Source: Actinomycetes bacterium (GTDB lineage Bacteria > Actinomycetota > Actinomycetes > Mycobacteriales > Mycobacteriaceae). From it: a stretch of 64,000 bases of DNA. Both the position numbers and the translations under genes were made by a program. Shown piece by piece: positions 51,401 to 59,536 of this stretch. Where the stretch lies: NCBI GenBank assembly GCA_023432405.1, contig JAEYUQ010000021.1, forward strand, positions 1 to 64,000. The letters run 5' to 3'. The stretch's first letter is position 1; every line of letters begins with the position of its first letter. The notes beneath the pieces are model-generated. The model had not been told where the DNA came from. It ran no database searches and saw nothing but the letters and a program-made list of their open reading frames with translations.

Positions 51401-51977
51401 CAGAGTGAAACGAGACCCTCAGCGTTTTGTTCGTAACTTGGTGCGTCCCATTCCTTTCGAACCTTCCGATAATGCTCGTATTCGGGGTACTGACTTTCAT
51501 ACATGGGTGGAAGAACACTACGGTGTTAGCCCCACCTTGGATATTGACGATCCAGATGTCGAGCTTGACAACGAGGCTATGCATTCAGATCTGGAACGGC
51601 TCAAGGAGAATTTTCTAAAGAGTCCCTGGGCAGATCGCAAGCCTGTTGCTGTGGAACAACCTTTTAACCTTCGTCTAGGGAAACGGCTGATTAAAGGCAA
51701 AATAGACGCTGTGTTTCAAGAGCCAGACGGTTCGTGGAGCATTCTTGACTGGAAAACTGGGGAGGAGCTAACGCCTGGTTCAGAAAAGATGAAGGCGGCT
51801 CAGATTCAGCTGGCTGTTTACAAGCTGGCTTGGGAGCACCTACGCGAGCAATCGGGAGAGACCTCCCCCCGCGTTCACGCCCAGTTCTTCTATGTTGCTA
51901 CGGGTAACACAGTTGCTCCTCATCTTCCTTCGCAGGACGAATTGGAAGATCTCCTCGGTGGCAATCCCAATCGCTAA
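48462..51977 (+). CDS. adnB: AdnB-type ATP-dependent DNA helicase/nuclease subunit
   Basis: An 1171-residue SF1 helicase-nuclease, the lead motor of AdnAB. VVAGAGAGKTATM has the intact Walker A with Lys45, MLDEYQDTSYAHR (motif II), GDPMQSIYGWNGA (III), LTVHKAKGLEWDTV (V) and FYVAITRARK (VI). The C-terminal nuclease has GKIDAVF and ILDWKTGEEL with QIQLAVYKLA. The ATG has AAGGAG 5 bases upstream (a second ATG follows directly). Large parts (48460-49300 and 50020-50930) are AT-rich compared with the end of the gene. Confidence 0.95.
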   Translation: MMKHISPEQLAALLGEKFIPTEQQSKVICYNSGSLLVVAGAGAGKTATMSSRVAWLVANGIAKPNEILGLTFTRKATRQLQNKINESLTKLGAHFSELPIVNSETSFHQSYVTDLSPTISTYDSYAERLVRDYGMLLSFDPASRVINDLELYQWLREFIHDQELSDYFTDEKEVTALSSFWNLKNNLEKFLLTAEEVSDESLKLVRDIKSVSLANPKNTTSKTLDNIEKAQRKRAELVGLIDSFNRELSEDSATTFSIQTSLAARLATEVASVGETERTKYKVVMLDEYQDTSYAHRVLLSHLFGRGSGTAVTAVGDPMQSIYGWNGAASDNLVQFLSDFPNRSQDDPESLEPAQKLELTTSWRNPPEILTLANLVSDEILGQTRERFVSELTSRERSDSGQVSLRYFAHNQEEVDWVADKLQSQYLSSLSQGSSDFSAAILVRKNRQAYPYAEALRDRGVPCEVVGLKNLLDYPAVADIVNIARIVVSDQSDAALLRILTRPVVGLGFADIEKLSRLASTRGVAGKSRSDQQSDPSIDIAKKVEKVYKEAHSVPISLSETLSIVSGDTGLSPEGIKRVRNLAQRLSLLRKLSSQQSPWQFFMSIISLFGIREEILSQENSEKARFGIAQLDQLLLEVEGYSQVSGASLRDVVDYLCVPEEIRQDGAHFSGDLDSGEVETASGRVQILTVHKAKGLEWDTVAVVEASTKTYGCSSENITKGFTRPSTWLTAVDLIPTQLMDKPLPPVAGLKFTDIDSPMQKRPIFVPGNIGKYAKKPGLSDTNLKNADREYREEILDFDYQEKIRLFYVAITRARKCLLVSGSAEESPNPFFPFQKLHDQFPEFVERWDLDSSDPVETTSTSSSETFDANEYAQWQEEERQPEAADRWYPRFVVEDSHRSGAQMVKNAIDSLGVSGVSADTSLGFVAESQSSDSSEFSDGVSSHNLWEQEVNALIEERKRNTGSEIEVSLPEVVTTSDMVRVKRDPQRFVRNLVRPIPFEPSDNARIRGTDFHTWVEEHYGVSPTLDIDDPDVELDNEAMHSDLERLKENFLKSPWADRKPVAVEQPFNLRLGKRLIKGKIDAVFQEPDGSWSILDWKTGEELTPGSEKMKAAQIQLAVYKLAWEHLREQSGETSPRVHAQFFYVATGNTVAPHLPSQDELEDLLGGNPNR

Positions 51978-52062
51978 GATGTCCTGTAGCTCGGCTTCAT
52001 AGCCGGCGAAGTCCTGACGAACCACCCCAGGGGCGTCGGAGTGGAGAGGAGAGTACGGTCCT

Positions 52063-53163
52063 ATGGCCGGAATGCCGGAGCGCATCCGAGAACGCTTCCA
52101 ACGCGGTCTTGATATCAGTGAGCTTCCCGATCATGCCCTGCTTGGAATCATCGGAATACCTGGTTCGGTGGCTCCAGGGCCGTGGTGGCTTATCATCCGG
52201 CGCCTGTTCTATGCTGTTGTGCTTTTGATTGTCGTAGCAGCAGTGGCCTATCTTGACCGGGATGGATATCAGAACGGGGGATTGGATCAGCCCCTGAGCC
52301 TGCTTGATGCCCTCTACTATTCGGCAGTTTCTCTGTCCACCACAGGGTATGGTGACATCGTTCCGGTCACCGAGCAAGCACGTCTGATGAATATCGTGAT
52401 TATCACTCCCTTCCGTATTACCTTCCTGGTGATTTTGGTGGGAACAACGCTCTCGGTGCTGACGGAAGAGTCACGCCGTTCTTTGCAGATTCAGCAATGG
52501 AGGAAGAAAGTGCGCAACCACACAATCGTTGTCGGATATGGAACGAAGGGGCGTTCTGCGGTTTCTGCTCTCCTTGCCGACGGCGTTCCTGCCTCCAACA
52601 TCGTTGTTATTGACACCGATGAGATGGCCCTCGCCAGCGCAACAAGTCAGGGGCTCGTGACCATTCACGGATCAGCAACAAAATCAGACATCCTGAAGAT
52701 AGCGAGTGTCAACCGCGCGAGAGCAGTGGTAGTTGCAGCCAGCACTGATGACACAGCTGTTCTGGTAACTCTGGCAGTTCGAGAATTAGCTCCAGGTGCG
52801 CTCATCGTGGTCAGTGTGCGGGAACATGAAAGTCAGCATCTTTTGGAGCAATCTGGGGCAGATTCAGTGGTCATTTCTTCAGAAACGGCTGGACGGATGC
52901 TGGGGTTAGCCACTGTAACTCCGTCAGTGGTGGAAATGATGGAAGATCTGCTGTCTCCCGACGAGGGCTTCTCTATTGCTGAGCGCGCTGTGTCTTCCGA
53001 TGAAGTTGGTGCCAGTCCGCGGCACCTGGCAGATATTGTGCTCGGTCTAGTGCGTTCCGGTGAGTTGTACCGTGTGGATTCCCCCGAGGCAGAATCAGTG
53101 GAACCTGGTGACCGTCTCCTCTATATCCGCCGCGTCTATGGCGAGGACGCTAGGAAATCCTAG
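52063..53163 (+). CDS. Potassium channel with TrkA (RCK) domains
   Basis: A 366-residue two-membrane-segment ion channel. Segments lie at about 45-65 and 110-130. The pore has the selectivity filter STTGYGD (92-98). A cytosolic RCK_N Rossmann domain opens with VVGYGTKGRSAV, and a C-terminal TrkA_C domain follows. It should conduct potassium under ligand control. The neighbours match the Rv3200c site in mycobacteria, although the NAD(+) pyrophosphatase gene I recall between it and uvrD2 is absent here. Confidence 0.9.
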   Translation: MAGMPERIRERFQRGLDISELPDHALLGIIGIPGSVAPGPWWLIIRRLFYAVVLLIVVAAVAYLDRDGYQNGGLDQPLSLLDALYYSAVSLSTTGYGDIVPVTEQARLMNIVIITPFRITFLVILVGTTLSVLTEESRRSLQIQQWRKKVRNHTIVVGYGTKGRSAVSALLADGVPASNIVVIDTDEMALASATSQGLVTIHGSATKSDILKIASVNRARAVVVAASTDDTAVLVTLAVRELAPGALIVVSVREHESQHLLEQSGADSVVISSETAGRMLGLATVTPSVVEMMEDLLSPDEGFSIAERAVSSDEVGASPRHLADIVLGLVRSGELYRVDSPEAESVEPGDRLLYIRRVYGEDARKS

Positions 53164-53174
53164 GAGGCCCGCGC

Positions 53175-55253
53175 ATGATTGATCTCAGCGGTCTCGACGA
53201 GGATCAGCGCCGTGCCGCCACTGCTCCTCGCGGGCCGGTCTGCATCGTAGCGGGCGCGGGAACAGGTAAAACTCGTACTATTACCTATCGCATAGCGCAT
53301 CTTATTGATCAACAGCTGGTCAGCCCCCAACGGGTACTAGCGGTGACTTTTACTAATAAAGCAGCCCGTGAGATGCGTGAGCGCCTAAAGCAGATGGGTA
53401 TTCCCCGCGTTCAAGCCTCCACATTTCATTCAGCCGCAAGCCGTCAACTTCGCTATTTCTGGCCGTTGATAGCTGGGAGAGCCAAATACGAATTTCTCAC
53501 CAACAGTTTTTCCCTGGTTGCTCGAGCCATGAGATCTACCGGAATAGAGACCAATACAGACACTATTCGGGACATTCTCGGTGAAATTGATTGGGCGAAA
53601 TCTATGTTGATTACCGCGAGTCAATACCCAGAACGTGTACTTCAAGCACATCGAACTCCACCGATAGACCCCGAGAAAGTGGCTCAGATCTATCAACGTT
53701 ATGAGGACGCTAAATTCTCTGGTTCAGAGATTCTCCTCGATTATTCCGACATCCTGCTCCAAATGGTGGGAGCCATTGAAAACTCCCGAGCCGTAGCTGA
53801 AGAGTTCCGATCCCAATACAACAGCTTTATTGTGGATGAGTACCAGGATGTTACCCCCCTCCAGCAACGATTGTTGGAAGTCTGGCTGGGAGATCGTGAT
53901 GATCTCACAGTTGTCGGTGACGCCAATCAAACGATTTACTCTTTTACTGGCGCCACTCCGGACTACCTCCTGGACTTTTCACGCACCTATCCCAACGCGG
54001 TAGTCGTCAAGCTTCAACGGGATTATCGCTCTACCCCGCAGATTGCCGACACCGCTAACCGTCTCATTTCTCAGGCAAGGGGAAGGGTTGCAGGCACCAA
54101 GGTTTTATTGGAAGGTATGCTTCCGGCCGGTCCGCAACCATGTTGTGAGGGCTACGCAGATGACACAGCAGAGGCTCAGGGAGTGGTACAGCACATTAAG
54201 AAGTGTGTTGCCGAAGGAACAAAACTTGAAGATATTGCCATTCTTTACCGCATCAATGCGCAATCAGAAGTTTTTGAACAGGCCTTAGCCGACGCCGGAT
54301 TGTCCTATCACGTCAAAGGTGGAACAAAGTTCTTTGAACGCAAGGAGATTCAGACCGCCCTTAATGCCTTGGTGAAGGCGGCAGCGCATCCTCAGCGTTG
54401 GGAATCCCTGGCGCCTCATGATCTCTTTGGGCAGGTTACAGCGGTTCTTGCTATGACAGGTCACGGCTCCAAAGCCCCAGAAGGGGCGCAGGCACGAGAA
54501 CGCTGGCAGATGGTCAATTCTCTCCAGGAGCTCTGCCGTGACCTCGCCCAACATAATCCTCAGCTTGACCTTGCAGGTTTAGTCCGAAAACTCTACGAGC
54601 GCTCGCAGTCTCATACCCCTCGAAGCTTCAATGCAGTCACGCTGGCCAGTATGCATGAGGCTAAGGGGTTAGAGTGGGAGACTGTTTTTCTGGTGGGGCT
54701 CAGCGAGAATCTGCTCCCCATTTCCCACGCTATCAAGGCAGGCCAGGAGGCTATTGAGGAGGAGCGTCGGCTTCTCTACGTAGGCATGACTCGTGCGCGC
54801 ACACAGCTTTTCTTGTCCTGGGCTTCAGCGCGACGAGAGGGTGGCAAAGCTGTCCGGGAGCCCTCTCGATTCCTTAACGACGTCGCCGCGCACCGCTCTC
54901 CTGTCGCTTCCGGGGCCACGGGTGCTCGGATTTCCACATGGGGGCGTCCCACGCACTGCTCGGCGTGTGGGAAGAAGCTCACCTCACCTGCTGACAAGGT
55001 GTTAGGCCACCATCAGACCTGTGGACAATCAGTAGATGATGCAGTGTTTCATGCTTTGCGCTCCTGGCGTGCGGCTACTGCTCGTCAGATGAATGTTCCT
55101 GCCTACATCGTCTTTTCCGATGCCACACTTCTGGCAATCGCAGAATCCATGCCTTCTTCTCTCGAGGAGCTACTCACTATCCCCGGGGTAGGGCCAGTGA
55201 AGATTGATCGCTTTGGTACATCATTGGTGGGCATACTAGACCAGTTTCGGTAA
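53175..55253 (+). CDS. uvrD2: ATP-dependent DNA helicase UvrD2
   Basis: A 692-residue SF1 helicase. VAGAGTGKTRT (26-36) is Walker A, FIVDEYQDVTPLQ motif II, GDANQTIYSFTGA motif III, MHEAKGLEWETV motif V and LLYVGMTRART motif VI. A tetracysteine zinc motif (CSACGKKL with a later C) and an HRDC domain (LLTIPGVGPVKIDRFG) end the protein, which define UvrD2. It starts 11 bases after the channel gene. Its last 151 bases are read on the other strand as well. Confidence 0.94.
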   Translation: MIDLSGLDEDQRRAATAPRGPVCIVAGAGTGKTRTITYRIAHLIDQQLVSPQRVLAVTFTNKAAREMRERLKQMGIPRVQASTFHSAASRQLRYFWPLIAGRAKYEFLTNSFSLVARAMRSTGIETNTDTIRDILGEIDWAKSMLITASQYPERVLQAHRTPPIDPEKVAQIYQRYEDAKFSGSEILLDYSDILLQMVGAIENSRAVAEEFRSQYNSFIVDEYQDVTPLQQRLLEVWLGDRDDLTVVGDANQTIYSFTGATPDYLLDFSRTYPNAVVVKLQRDYRSTPQIADTANRLISQARGRVAGTKVLLEGMLPAGPQPCCEGYADDTAEAQGVVQHIKKCVAEGTKLEDIAILYRINAQSEVFEQALADAGLSYHVKGGTKFFERKEIQTALNALVKAAAHPQRWESLAPHDLFGQVTAVLAMTGHGSKAPEGAQARERWQMVNSLQELCRDLAQHNPQLDLAGLVRKLYERSQSHTPRSFNAVTLASMHEAKGLEWETVFLVGLSENLLPISHAIKAGQEAIEEERRLLYVGMTRARTQLFLSWASARREGGKAVREPSRFLNDVAAHRSPVASGATGARISTWGRPTHCSACGKKLTSPADKVLGHHQTCGQSVDDAVFHALRSWRAATARQMNVPAYIVFSDATLLAIAESMPSSLEELLTIPGVGPVKIDRFGTSLVGILDQFR

Positions 55254-56176
55254 TGCGGACTGTTCTTGATCGGCTCGGGAATCTGGTTGGAGTGTGAGAA
55301 ACAGGCTGGACAGCGTGGATGCTTCCTCATGCGATAGTGCTCAATACTGAATTGAAGCGGATCAACGAGGAACACGGATCCCGGGATTAGCTCACAGTCC
55401 TGCGCCCCTGGAGGGGCAATGACTCGTCCGAGGGCTTTTTGGGTGATAGCTGAACCCACAGCAGCTGCTGCGGTGGCAACAATCGGTTCCGGATGCGTGA
55501 GCGGTGGCAAGGAGTTCATCACGCGCACCCAACTGGGATCACACTCTGTGCGGTGAAGATCTAAACACAGGGGGCAGGCACCTCGCCCGTTCAGGCGAAG
55601 TGGGCCGATGACCGCGCGGCCGTCGATAAGTTCAATAGGGATGATGGTGGGGCAATTCTGGACAAGACACGTCGCCTCAGAAATGGTGCTGAGCCTTCGA
55701 TGAGCGAGAACTGTGATGTCTGGGGAGTTCTGGGTGAAGTAGGAAGTCAGGGTTTGACCCACGCGAGGGCTTCTGAGGAAAAGCTGTGCGGACGCGAAGA
55801 GCTCGCTGAGGGTATCCCGGAGAAGTCCGCGCCCAACGATGGTGACAAAAGCACTCTCTGGATAGGGGATTAATACTCGATAGTCCAGCAGATCAGAGAG
55901 AATACTCCAGGCTTGAGTGGAGCTCAGCCCACAGCTCCGGAGAGCGAGAAAGAGATCCTCATAGGGCAGCGGGGTGACAGTCTTCTGGAGAATCTCCGCT
56001 AAATCACGTGCTTGAGGCATCTCTAGGACTGCAGCCTGAGATGGGTCCACGCCGAACTGGATATGCTGGCAATCTCGCACAATCACCTGGGCGCTGGGCG
56101 ATAAAGCCACGAGCCCCGTGTCGATGTTCTGCCGGTTTCTAGCGCCGGTGATGGAATCTTGAGAATTACCCTTCAT
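55103..56176 (-). CDS. Cyclodehydratase-like (TOMM/ThiF-type) protein, Rv3196-type
   Basis: A 357-residue protein of the actinobacterial group annotated as bacteriocin biosynthesis cyclodehydratase domain. Two Cys pairs (CPLCL at about 205 and CPACF at about 289) form a likely zinc site. A winged region is N-terminal. No YcaO protein or precursor peptide is nearby, so a thiazole/oxazole pathway is not supported. Its last 50 codons lie antisense inside uvrD2. GGAGGGG precedes the ATG. The order uvrD2 - this gene - DUF2342 - PDZ-Lon matches mycobacteria. Confidence 0.78.
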   Translation of the reverse strand: MKGNSQDSITGARNRQNIDTGLVALSPSAQVIVRDCQHIQFGVDPSQAAVLEMPQARDLAEILQKTVTPLPYEDLFLALRSCGLSSTQAWSILSDLLDYRVLIPYPESAFVTIVGRGLLRDTLSELFASAQLFLRSPRVGQTLTSYFTQNSPDITVLAHRRLSTISEATCLVQNCPTIIPIELIDGRAVIGPLRLNGRGACPLCLDLHRTECDPSWVRVMNSLPPLTHPEPIVATAAAAVGSAITQKALGRVIAPPGAQDCELIPGSVFLVDPLQFSIEHYRMRKHPRCPACFSHSNQIPEPIKNSPHYRNWSSMPTNDVPKRSIFTGPTPGIVSSSSREEGMDSAIARSVASEKTM

Positions 56177-56194
56177 CTTTCCCCTCCAGCTGGT

Positions 56195-56200
56195 TAGACT
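56195..56200 (+). promoter_or_regulatory. -10 hexamer for the YgjP-like gene, near leaderless
   Basis: TAGACT ends 8 bases before the ATG at 56209. The 8 bases contain GGAG, so a weak ribosome site overlaps the start point. Confidence 0.45.
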
Positions 56201-56208
56201 GGAGCGCC

Positions 56209-56730
56209 ATGAAGTCGGATCCGTTCCATCCGTTTCAGCTGGAGATCATCCGGTCTGAAAAGCGTAGGAAAACCATGCAGGCAGGTTTTCGAGGGGAGTA
56301 CACCATTGAGGTTCGGGTTCCGTCGGGTATGCCACCCGAGCATGAACAGAAAGAAATATACGAGCTGGTTAGCAAGCTTCTGCGGAAGCGGACCTCGGCG
56401 GAAGTCGGGGGAGATGCTGCGCTGATGGCTCGTGCTGAGAAACTCAATGAAATGTTCCTAGAGAACAGAGCACGTCCTTCAAGTATTCGGTGGGTGAGCA
56501 ACCAACAACGCCGGTGGGGGTCTTGTAAGACGGCAACAGGAGAAATACGCATCTCTGACCGGCTCAAGCTGGTTCCGGAATATGTGCTGGATTCAGTGCT
56601 GATTCACGAACTGACACACACCTTCATCCCAGCGCACAGCAAGCAGTTCTGGGAGTGGGCACAGCGAGCCCCACGCTTTGAGCGGGCCCAAGGTTATCTA
56701 GAGGCCTATCAGCGCTTCGGGGATTCCTAG
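56209..56730 (+). CDS. YgjP-like (DUF45/M48-type) metalloprotease
   Basis: A 173-residue YgjP/WLM-fold zinc protease. RRWGSCKTATGEIRIS is the family signature. LIHELTHTFIPAHSKQFWEW holds the HExxH motif (His133, Glu134, His137) and a third ligand, probably His143. There is no signal peptide. It is divergent from the cyclodehydratase-like gene and overlaps the 3' end of the DUF2342 gene by 4 bases. Confidence 0.9.
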   Translation: MKSDPFHPFQLEIIRSEKRRKTMQAGFRGEYTIEVRVPSGMPPEHEQKEIYELVSKLLRKRTSAEVGGDAALMARAEKLNEMFLENRARPSSIRWVSNQQRRWGSCKTATGEIRISDRLKLVPEYVLDSVLIHELTHTFIPAHSKQFWEWAQRAPRFERAQGYLEAYQRFGDS

Positions 56731-58208
56731 GCGACGCCGCCCTCATCGTTCTCAGTGCCGTCGGCGCCGTCCTCCTTGGCGGCGGTATCGTCTTGGGTGC
56801 CTGTGGCGCCGTCCTCCTTATGGTCGGTGGCGCGGTTTTCTTTATCTTCGGTGGCGCCGATTTTGCCTTCGGCTTCCAGCTTTTGAATCTCAGCAATGGG
56901 ATCAAAATCGTTCATGTCACTGGTATCTAATAAGCCATCAATGAACTCAGCTGGGGAATCGAGGTCCTCAGCAGTGGGGAGGAAATCGGGATGGTTCCAG
57001 ACTGCATCGCGCCGCTCCTGGCCCACCGCATTATCCACCCGTTGCCAGAGGGTGATTGCGTCAGAGACTTTGGGTGCGGCAAACTCAATACCCACCACAC
57101 TGGCGAAAGCTTGCTCGGCTGAAGCACCCGTTGCCCGGCGACGTCGCCATGCTTCGGTGAGAGCAGCGGTAGCGGGGATGCGTTCACCCAGAGCCTGTTC
57201 CACAACAAACTCCGTCCAACCCTCTACGAGCGCCAGAAGAGTCTCTAGGCGTGAGACTGCCCCGGCATTGCGAGAGGTAATCCGTGGTGAAAGGTCCGCA
57301 CCTTGGAGTCGCGCCATGATTTCCTGAATGTGGGCGGGATCCACGGAATCCAGGTGCAACTCCCGTGTTGCTTCCTCAATGTTGGAGTTGTCGATGACTA
57401 ATCCCGCAGCGTATTCCTCTACAGAGGAGACAAGCCTCTCTACCAGCCAGGGAACATGAGCAAAAAGACGCTGGTGGGCTGCCTCGCGGGCAGCCAAGTA
57501 GATGAGGACATCGCGGGATTCCACGTCCAGTTCCTGCGCAATGGAGGTCACGTTGTGTGGAAGCAAAGCAATGGTGTGTGCTGGTGCAACGGGAAGTCCA
57601 AAGTCACAGCCGGTGAGAGCCTGTTTAGCAAGATCACCTAGAGCGTTGCCAAATTGCATTCCAAAGTTCATGGTGGCCATCTGCCCAAAAGCAGAGAGCA
57701 TAGGGGCCATCATCTGTTGGGCTTCTTCTGGAAGGGCGTCAATCTGCGCCTGTTTCATGTTCTCAGCCACTGGGTTGACGAGGCGTTTCCAGGCAGGCAT
57801 TGTCTGAGCTAAATAGTCTTCGGTGCTCCATGCCTCTACTGTGCCGTTGGAGGCGGGGAGAGTGGTGGCGTCCTCTAACCAGAGCTCAACAAGGCGGACT
57901 GCCTCAGCGACGGCGTTCTTCTCTCCGCTTGTAACTGGGCTTACTCGCCCTAACTCCTGACGTGCAATTCGTTCTGCAAGCTGATAATTGACAGGCTCTT
58001 GCTCAGAATTCTCAGGAGTGGCCATTCCCGTGAGCATACGTCCAAACTGGTTAAGGATATCGCCTAAATTACCCCCCGAGATTGCCCCACCTGGAAACCC
58101 AAAACTAAAGGCTCCAAAGGACATATTGTCCTCGTTGTTCTTGTTGTCATCGTCGTCGTTATCGTCGTTGTTATTTCCGAAGCTAAATCCAAATCCGCGA
58201 GAATTCAT
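56727..58208 (-). CDS. DUF2342 zinc-dependent metalloprotease family protein
   Basis: A 493-residue protein of the family found beside PDZ-Lon in mycobacteria (Rv3195-type). Asn/Asp/Gly-rich low-complexity at the N-terminus, then LAEDRIARQELG-like region, and YLAAREAAHQRLFAHVPWL with the E-x2-H type metal motif and EEYAAG. The C-terminus holds imperfect repeats of 14-15 residues (ATDHKEDGATG, AAKEDGADGT). The ATG is probably leaderless. Confidence 0.86.
   Translation of the reverse strand: MNSRGFGFSFGNNNDDNDDDDNKNNEDNMSFGAFSFGFPGGAISGGNLGDILNQFGRMLTGMATPENSEQEPVNYQLAERIARQELGRVSPVTSGEKNAVAEAVRLVELWLEDATTLPASNGTVEAWSTEDYLAQTMPAWKRLVNPVAENMKQAQIDALPEEAQQMMAPMLSAFGQMATMNFGMQFGNALGDLAKQALTGCDFGLPVAPAHTIALLPHNVTSIAQELDVESRDVLIYLAAREAAHQRLFAHVPWLVERLVSSVEEYAAGLVIDNSNIEEATRELHLDSVDPAHIQEIMARLQGADLSPRITSRNAGAVSRLETLLALVEGWTEFVVEQALGERIPATAALTEAWRRRRATGASAEQAFASVVGIEFAAPKVSDAITLWQRVDNAVGQERRDAVWNHPDFLPTAEDLDSPAEFIDGLLDTSDMNDFDPIAEIQKLEAEGKIGATEDKENRATDHKEDGATGTQDDTAAKEDGADGTENDEGGVA
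56763..56857. repeat. Imperfect 42-base repeats at the end of the DUF2342 gene
   Basis: GGCGCCGTCCTCCTT occurs at 56763-56777 and 56805-56819, 42 bases apart, and a third degenerate copy (TCGGTGGCGCC) follows at about 56847. They code for the acidic C-terminal repeats, so the copy number could vary among strains. Confidence 0.65.
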
Positions 58209-58214
58209 GCCTCT

Positions 58215-58220
58215 AATCTA
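58215..58220 (-). promoter_or_regulatory. -10 hexamer for the DUF2342 gene, leaderless
   Basis: TAGATT on the minus strand lies 6 bases before the ATG at 58208. Confidence 0.55.
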
Positions 58221-58464
58221 CCGGCACCTGCTGGAGTTATGTGCTCGCCCTGAGCGAACAGAGCGCTTTCTTCCGAGGGGCAGTTCTCTTCATATGTGCT
58301 GCTCGCTGTGAAACTGCCCACGAGTGCAGGTACCTACGTGGGAGTAGTACTGCCCACACCGTTAGTTCACCCACGAATGTTTCTACGCATCTGCGCGTGG
58401 TGGTTCTGCTGGTCCCGAGAGTGCCACCTCGGCACCTAAGCAATCATGAGTTTGCGGTTCCTTG

Positions 58465-58470
58465 TACGCT
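58465..58470 (+). promoter_or_regulatory. -10 hexamer for the PDZ-Lon gene, leaderless
   Basis: TACGCT lies 7 bases before the GTG at 58478. The 256-base gap before it holds a hairpin (GGGGCAGTT at about 58277 with AACTGCCC at about 58312) and no gene. Confidence 0.55.
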
Positions 58471-58477
58471 TTTGAGG

Positions 58478-59536
58478 GTGTCACGTCATACCCGAACTCT
58501 GGCTCTGGGAGCCATTCCGGTTATTGTTCTAGCGCTTCTGCTGACAATTCCGAAAATCCCAGGAACTGATATTTCTTTGGCAGTTCCCTATGCTGCTGAA
58601 GGCCCAGGACCCACCTTCAATACCCTTGGCGACGTCGATGGCACCCCGGTAGTGGATATTAAAGGCGCTCCGCTGGATTCCACCACCGGCAATTTGAATA
58701 TGACAACGGTAGCTGTCACCACCGGCATGACCTTGCCACAACTTATTGGACTATGGGCCTTCTCGGATGCCAGCATTGTGCCCTTGGATCAGGTGATTCC
58801 TCAACATCTCACCCAGGAAGAAGTGGATACCCGCAACAAAGAGGAGTTCACTAACTCTGAGGCTCTGGCCACAATGGCAGCCTTGAGGTATCTCGATCTT
58901 CCCTTGGGAGTGACAGTGGCGGAGGTGATGCCTGATTCTCCTGCGGAGGATGAGCTGCGCAAGGGAGATACCATTCGTGCTGTAAACGGAACTGAGGTGA
59001 CTGAGCCTCAAGAGGTACAAAAAATAGTTCAGGAGGCAAAGCCGAGAAGTACCATCACGCTGACTGTGGTGCGGGATAAGCGCTCAGTAAAGGTGCCGAT
59101 CCAGGTTGAGGCCAATCCCCAGAATAAAAAGTCCTCGTATATAGGTGTGTATCTGACAAGTTCCTCTGCAACAGGAATTGATGTCCACTTCAACTTGAAC
59201 GAGGTGGGAGGCCCCAGTGCAGGGCTCATTTTTGCGCTGGCTGTTATTGATAAGCTCAGTCCCGGTCAGCTCAATGGTGGAAAATTCGTAGCTGGAAGCG
59301 GAACCATCGACGAGTCAGGAAAAGTAGGCCCTATTGGGGGAATTGAACATAAAGTGGCTGCAGCGCACAGTGCAGGAGCCCAACTATTTCTCTCTCCGGC
59401 GCAAAACTGTTCCGAAGCGGTAGGGAAGGAACACGGCGACATGAAAATCGTCTCAGTTAGTACCTTGCACGATGCTATCGCTCAGATGGAGGCGTTTTCT
59501 AAGGGGAAGCCGCTTAAGACTTGTCAGCAGAATTAG
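58478..59536 (+). CDS. PDZ-domain Lon-type serine protease (YlbL/Rv3194c-type)
   Basis: A 352-residue membrane protease. One N-terminal membrane segment (about 7-28), a PDZ domain (TVAEVMPDSPAEDELRKGD) and a C-terminal Lon-type catalytic domain with Ser247 in GGPSAG and Lys292 in GGIEHK. It should cut membrane or secreted substrates. GTG at 58478 is supported by the -10 upstream and by the start SRHTRTLALGAIP; a longer frame from 58241 adds 79 residues of poor quality. It converges on the lipoprotein gene (23-base overlap). Confidence 0.88.
   Translation: MSRHTRTLALGAIPVIVLALLLTIPKIPGTDISLAVPYAAEGPGPTFNTLGDVDGTPVVDIKGAPLDSTTGNLNMTTVAVTTGMTLPQLIGLWAFSDASIVPLDQVIPQHLTQEEVDTRNKEEFTNSEALATMAALRYLDLPLGVTVAEVMPDSPAEDELRKGDTIRAVNGTEVTEPQEVQKIVQEAKPRSTITLTVVRDKRSVKVPIQVEANPQNKKSSYIGVYLTSSSATGIDVHFNLNEVGGPSAGLIFALAVIDKLSPGQLNGGKFVAGSGTIDESGKVGPIGGIEHKVAAAHSAGAQLFLSPAQNCSEAVGKEHGDMKIVSVSTLHDAIAQMEAFSKGKPLKTCQQN

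Noticed and set aside
58241..58477. N-terminal extension of the PDZ-Lon gene (79 codons)
   Set aside because: The extension lacks family features, while the GTG at 58478 has a -10 hexamer 7 bases upstream and directly precedes the membrane segment.
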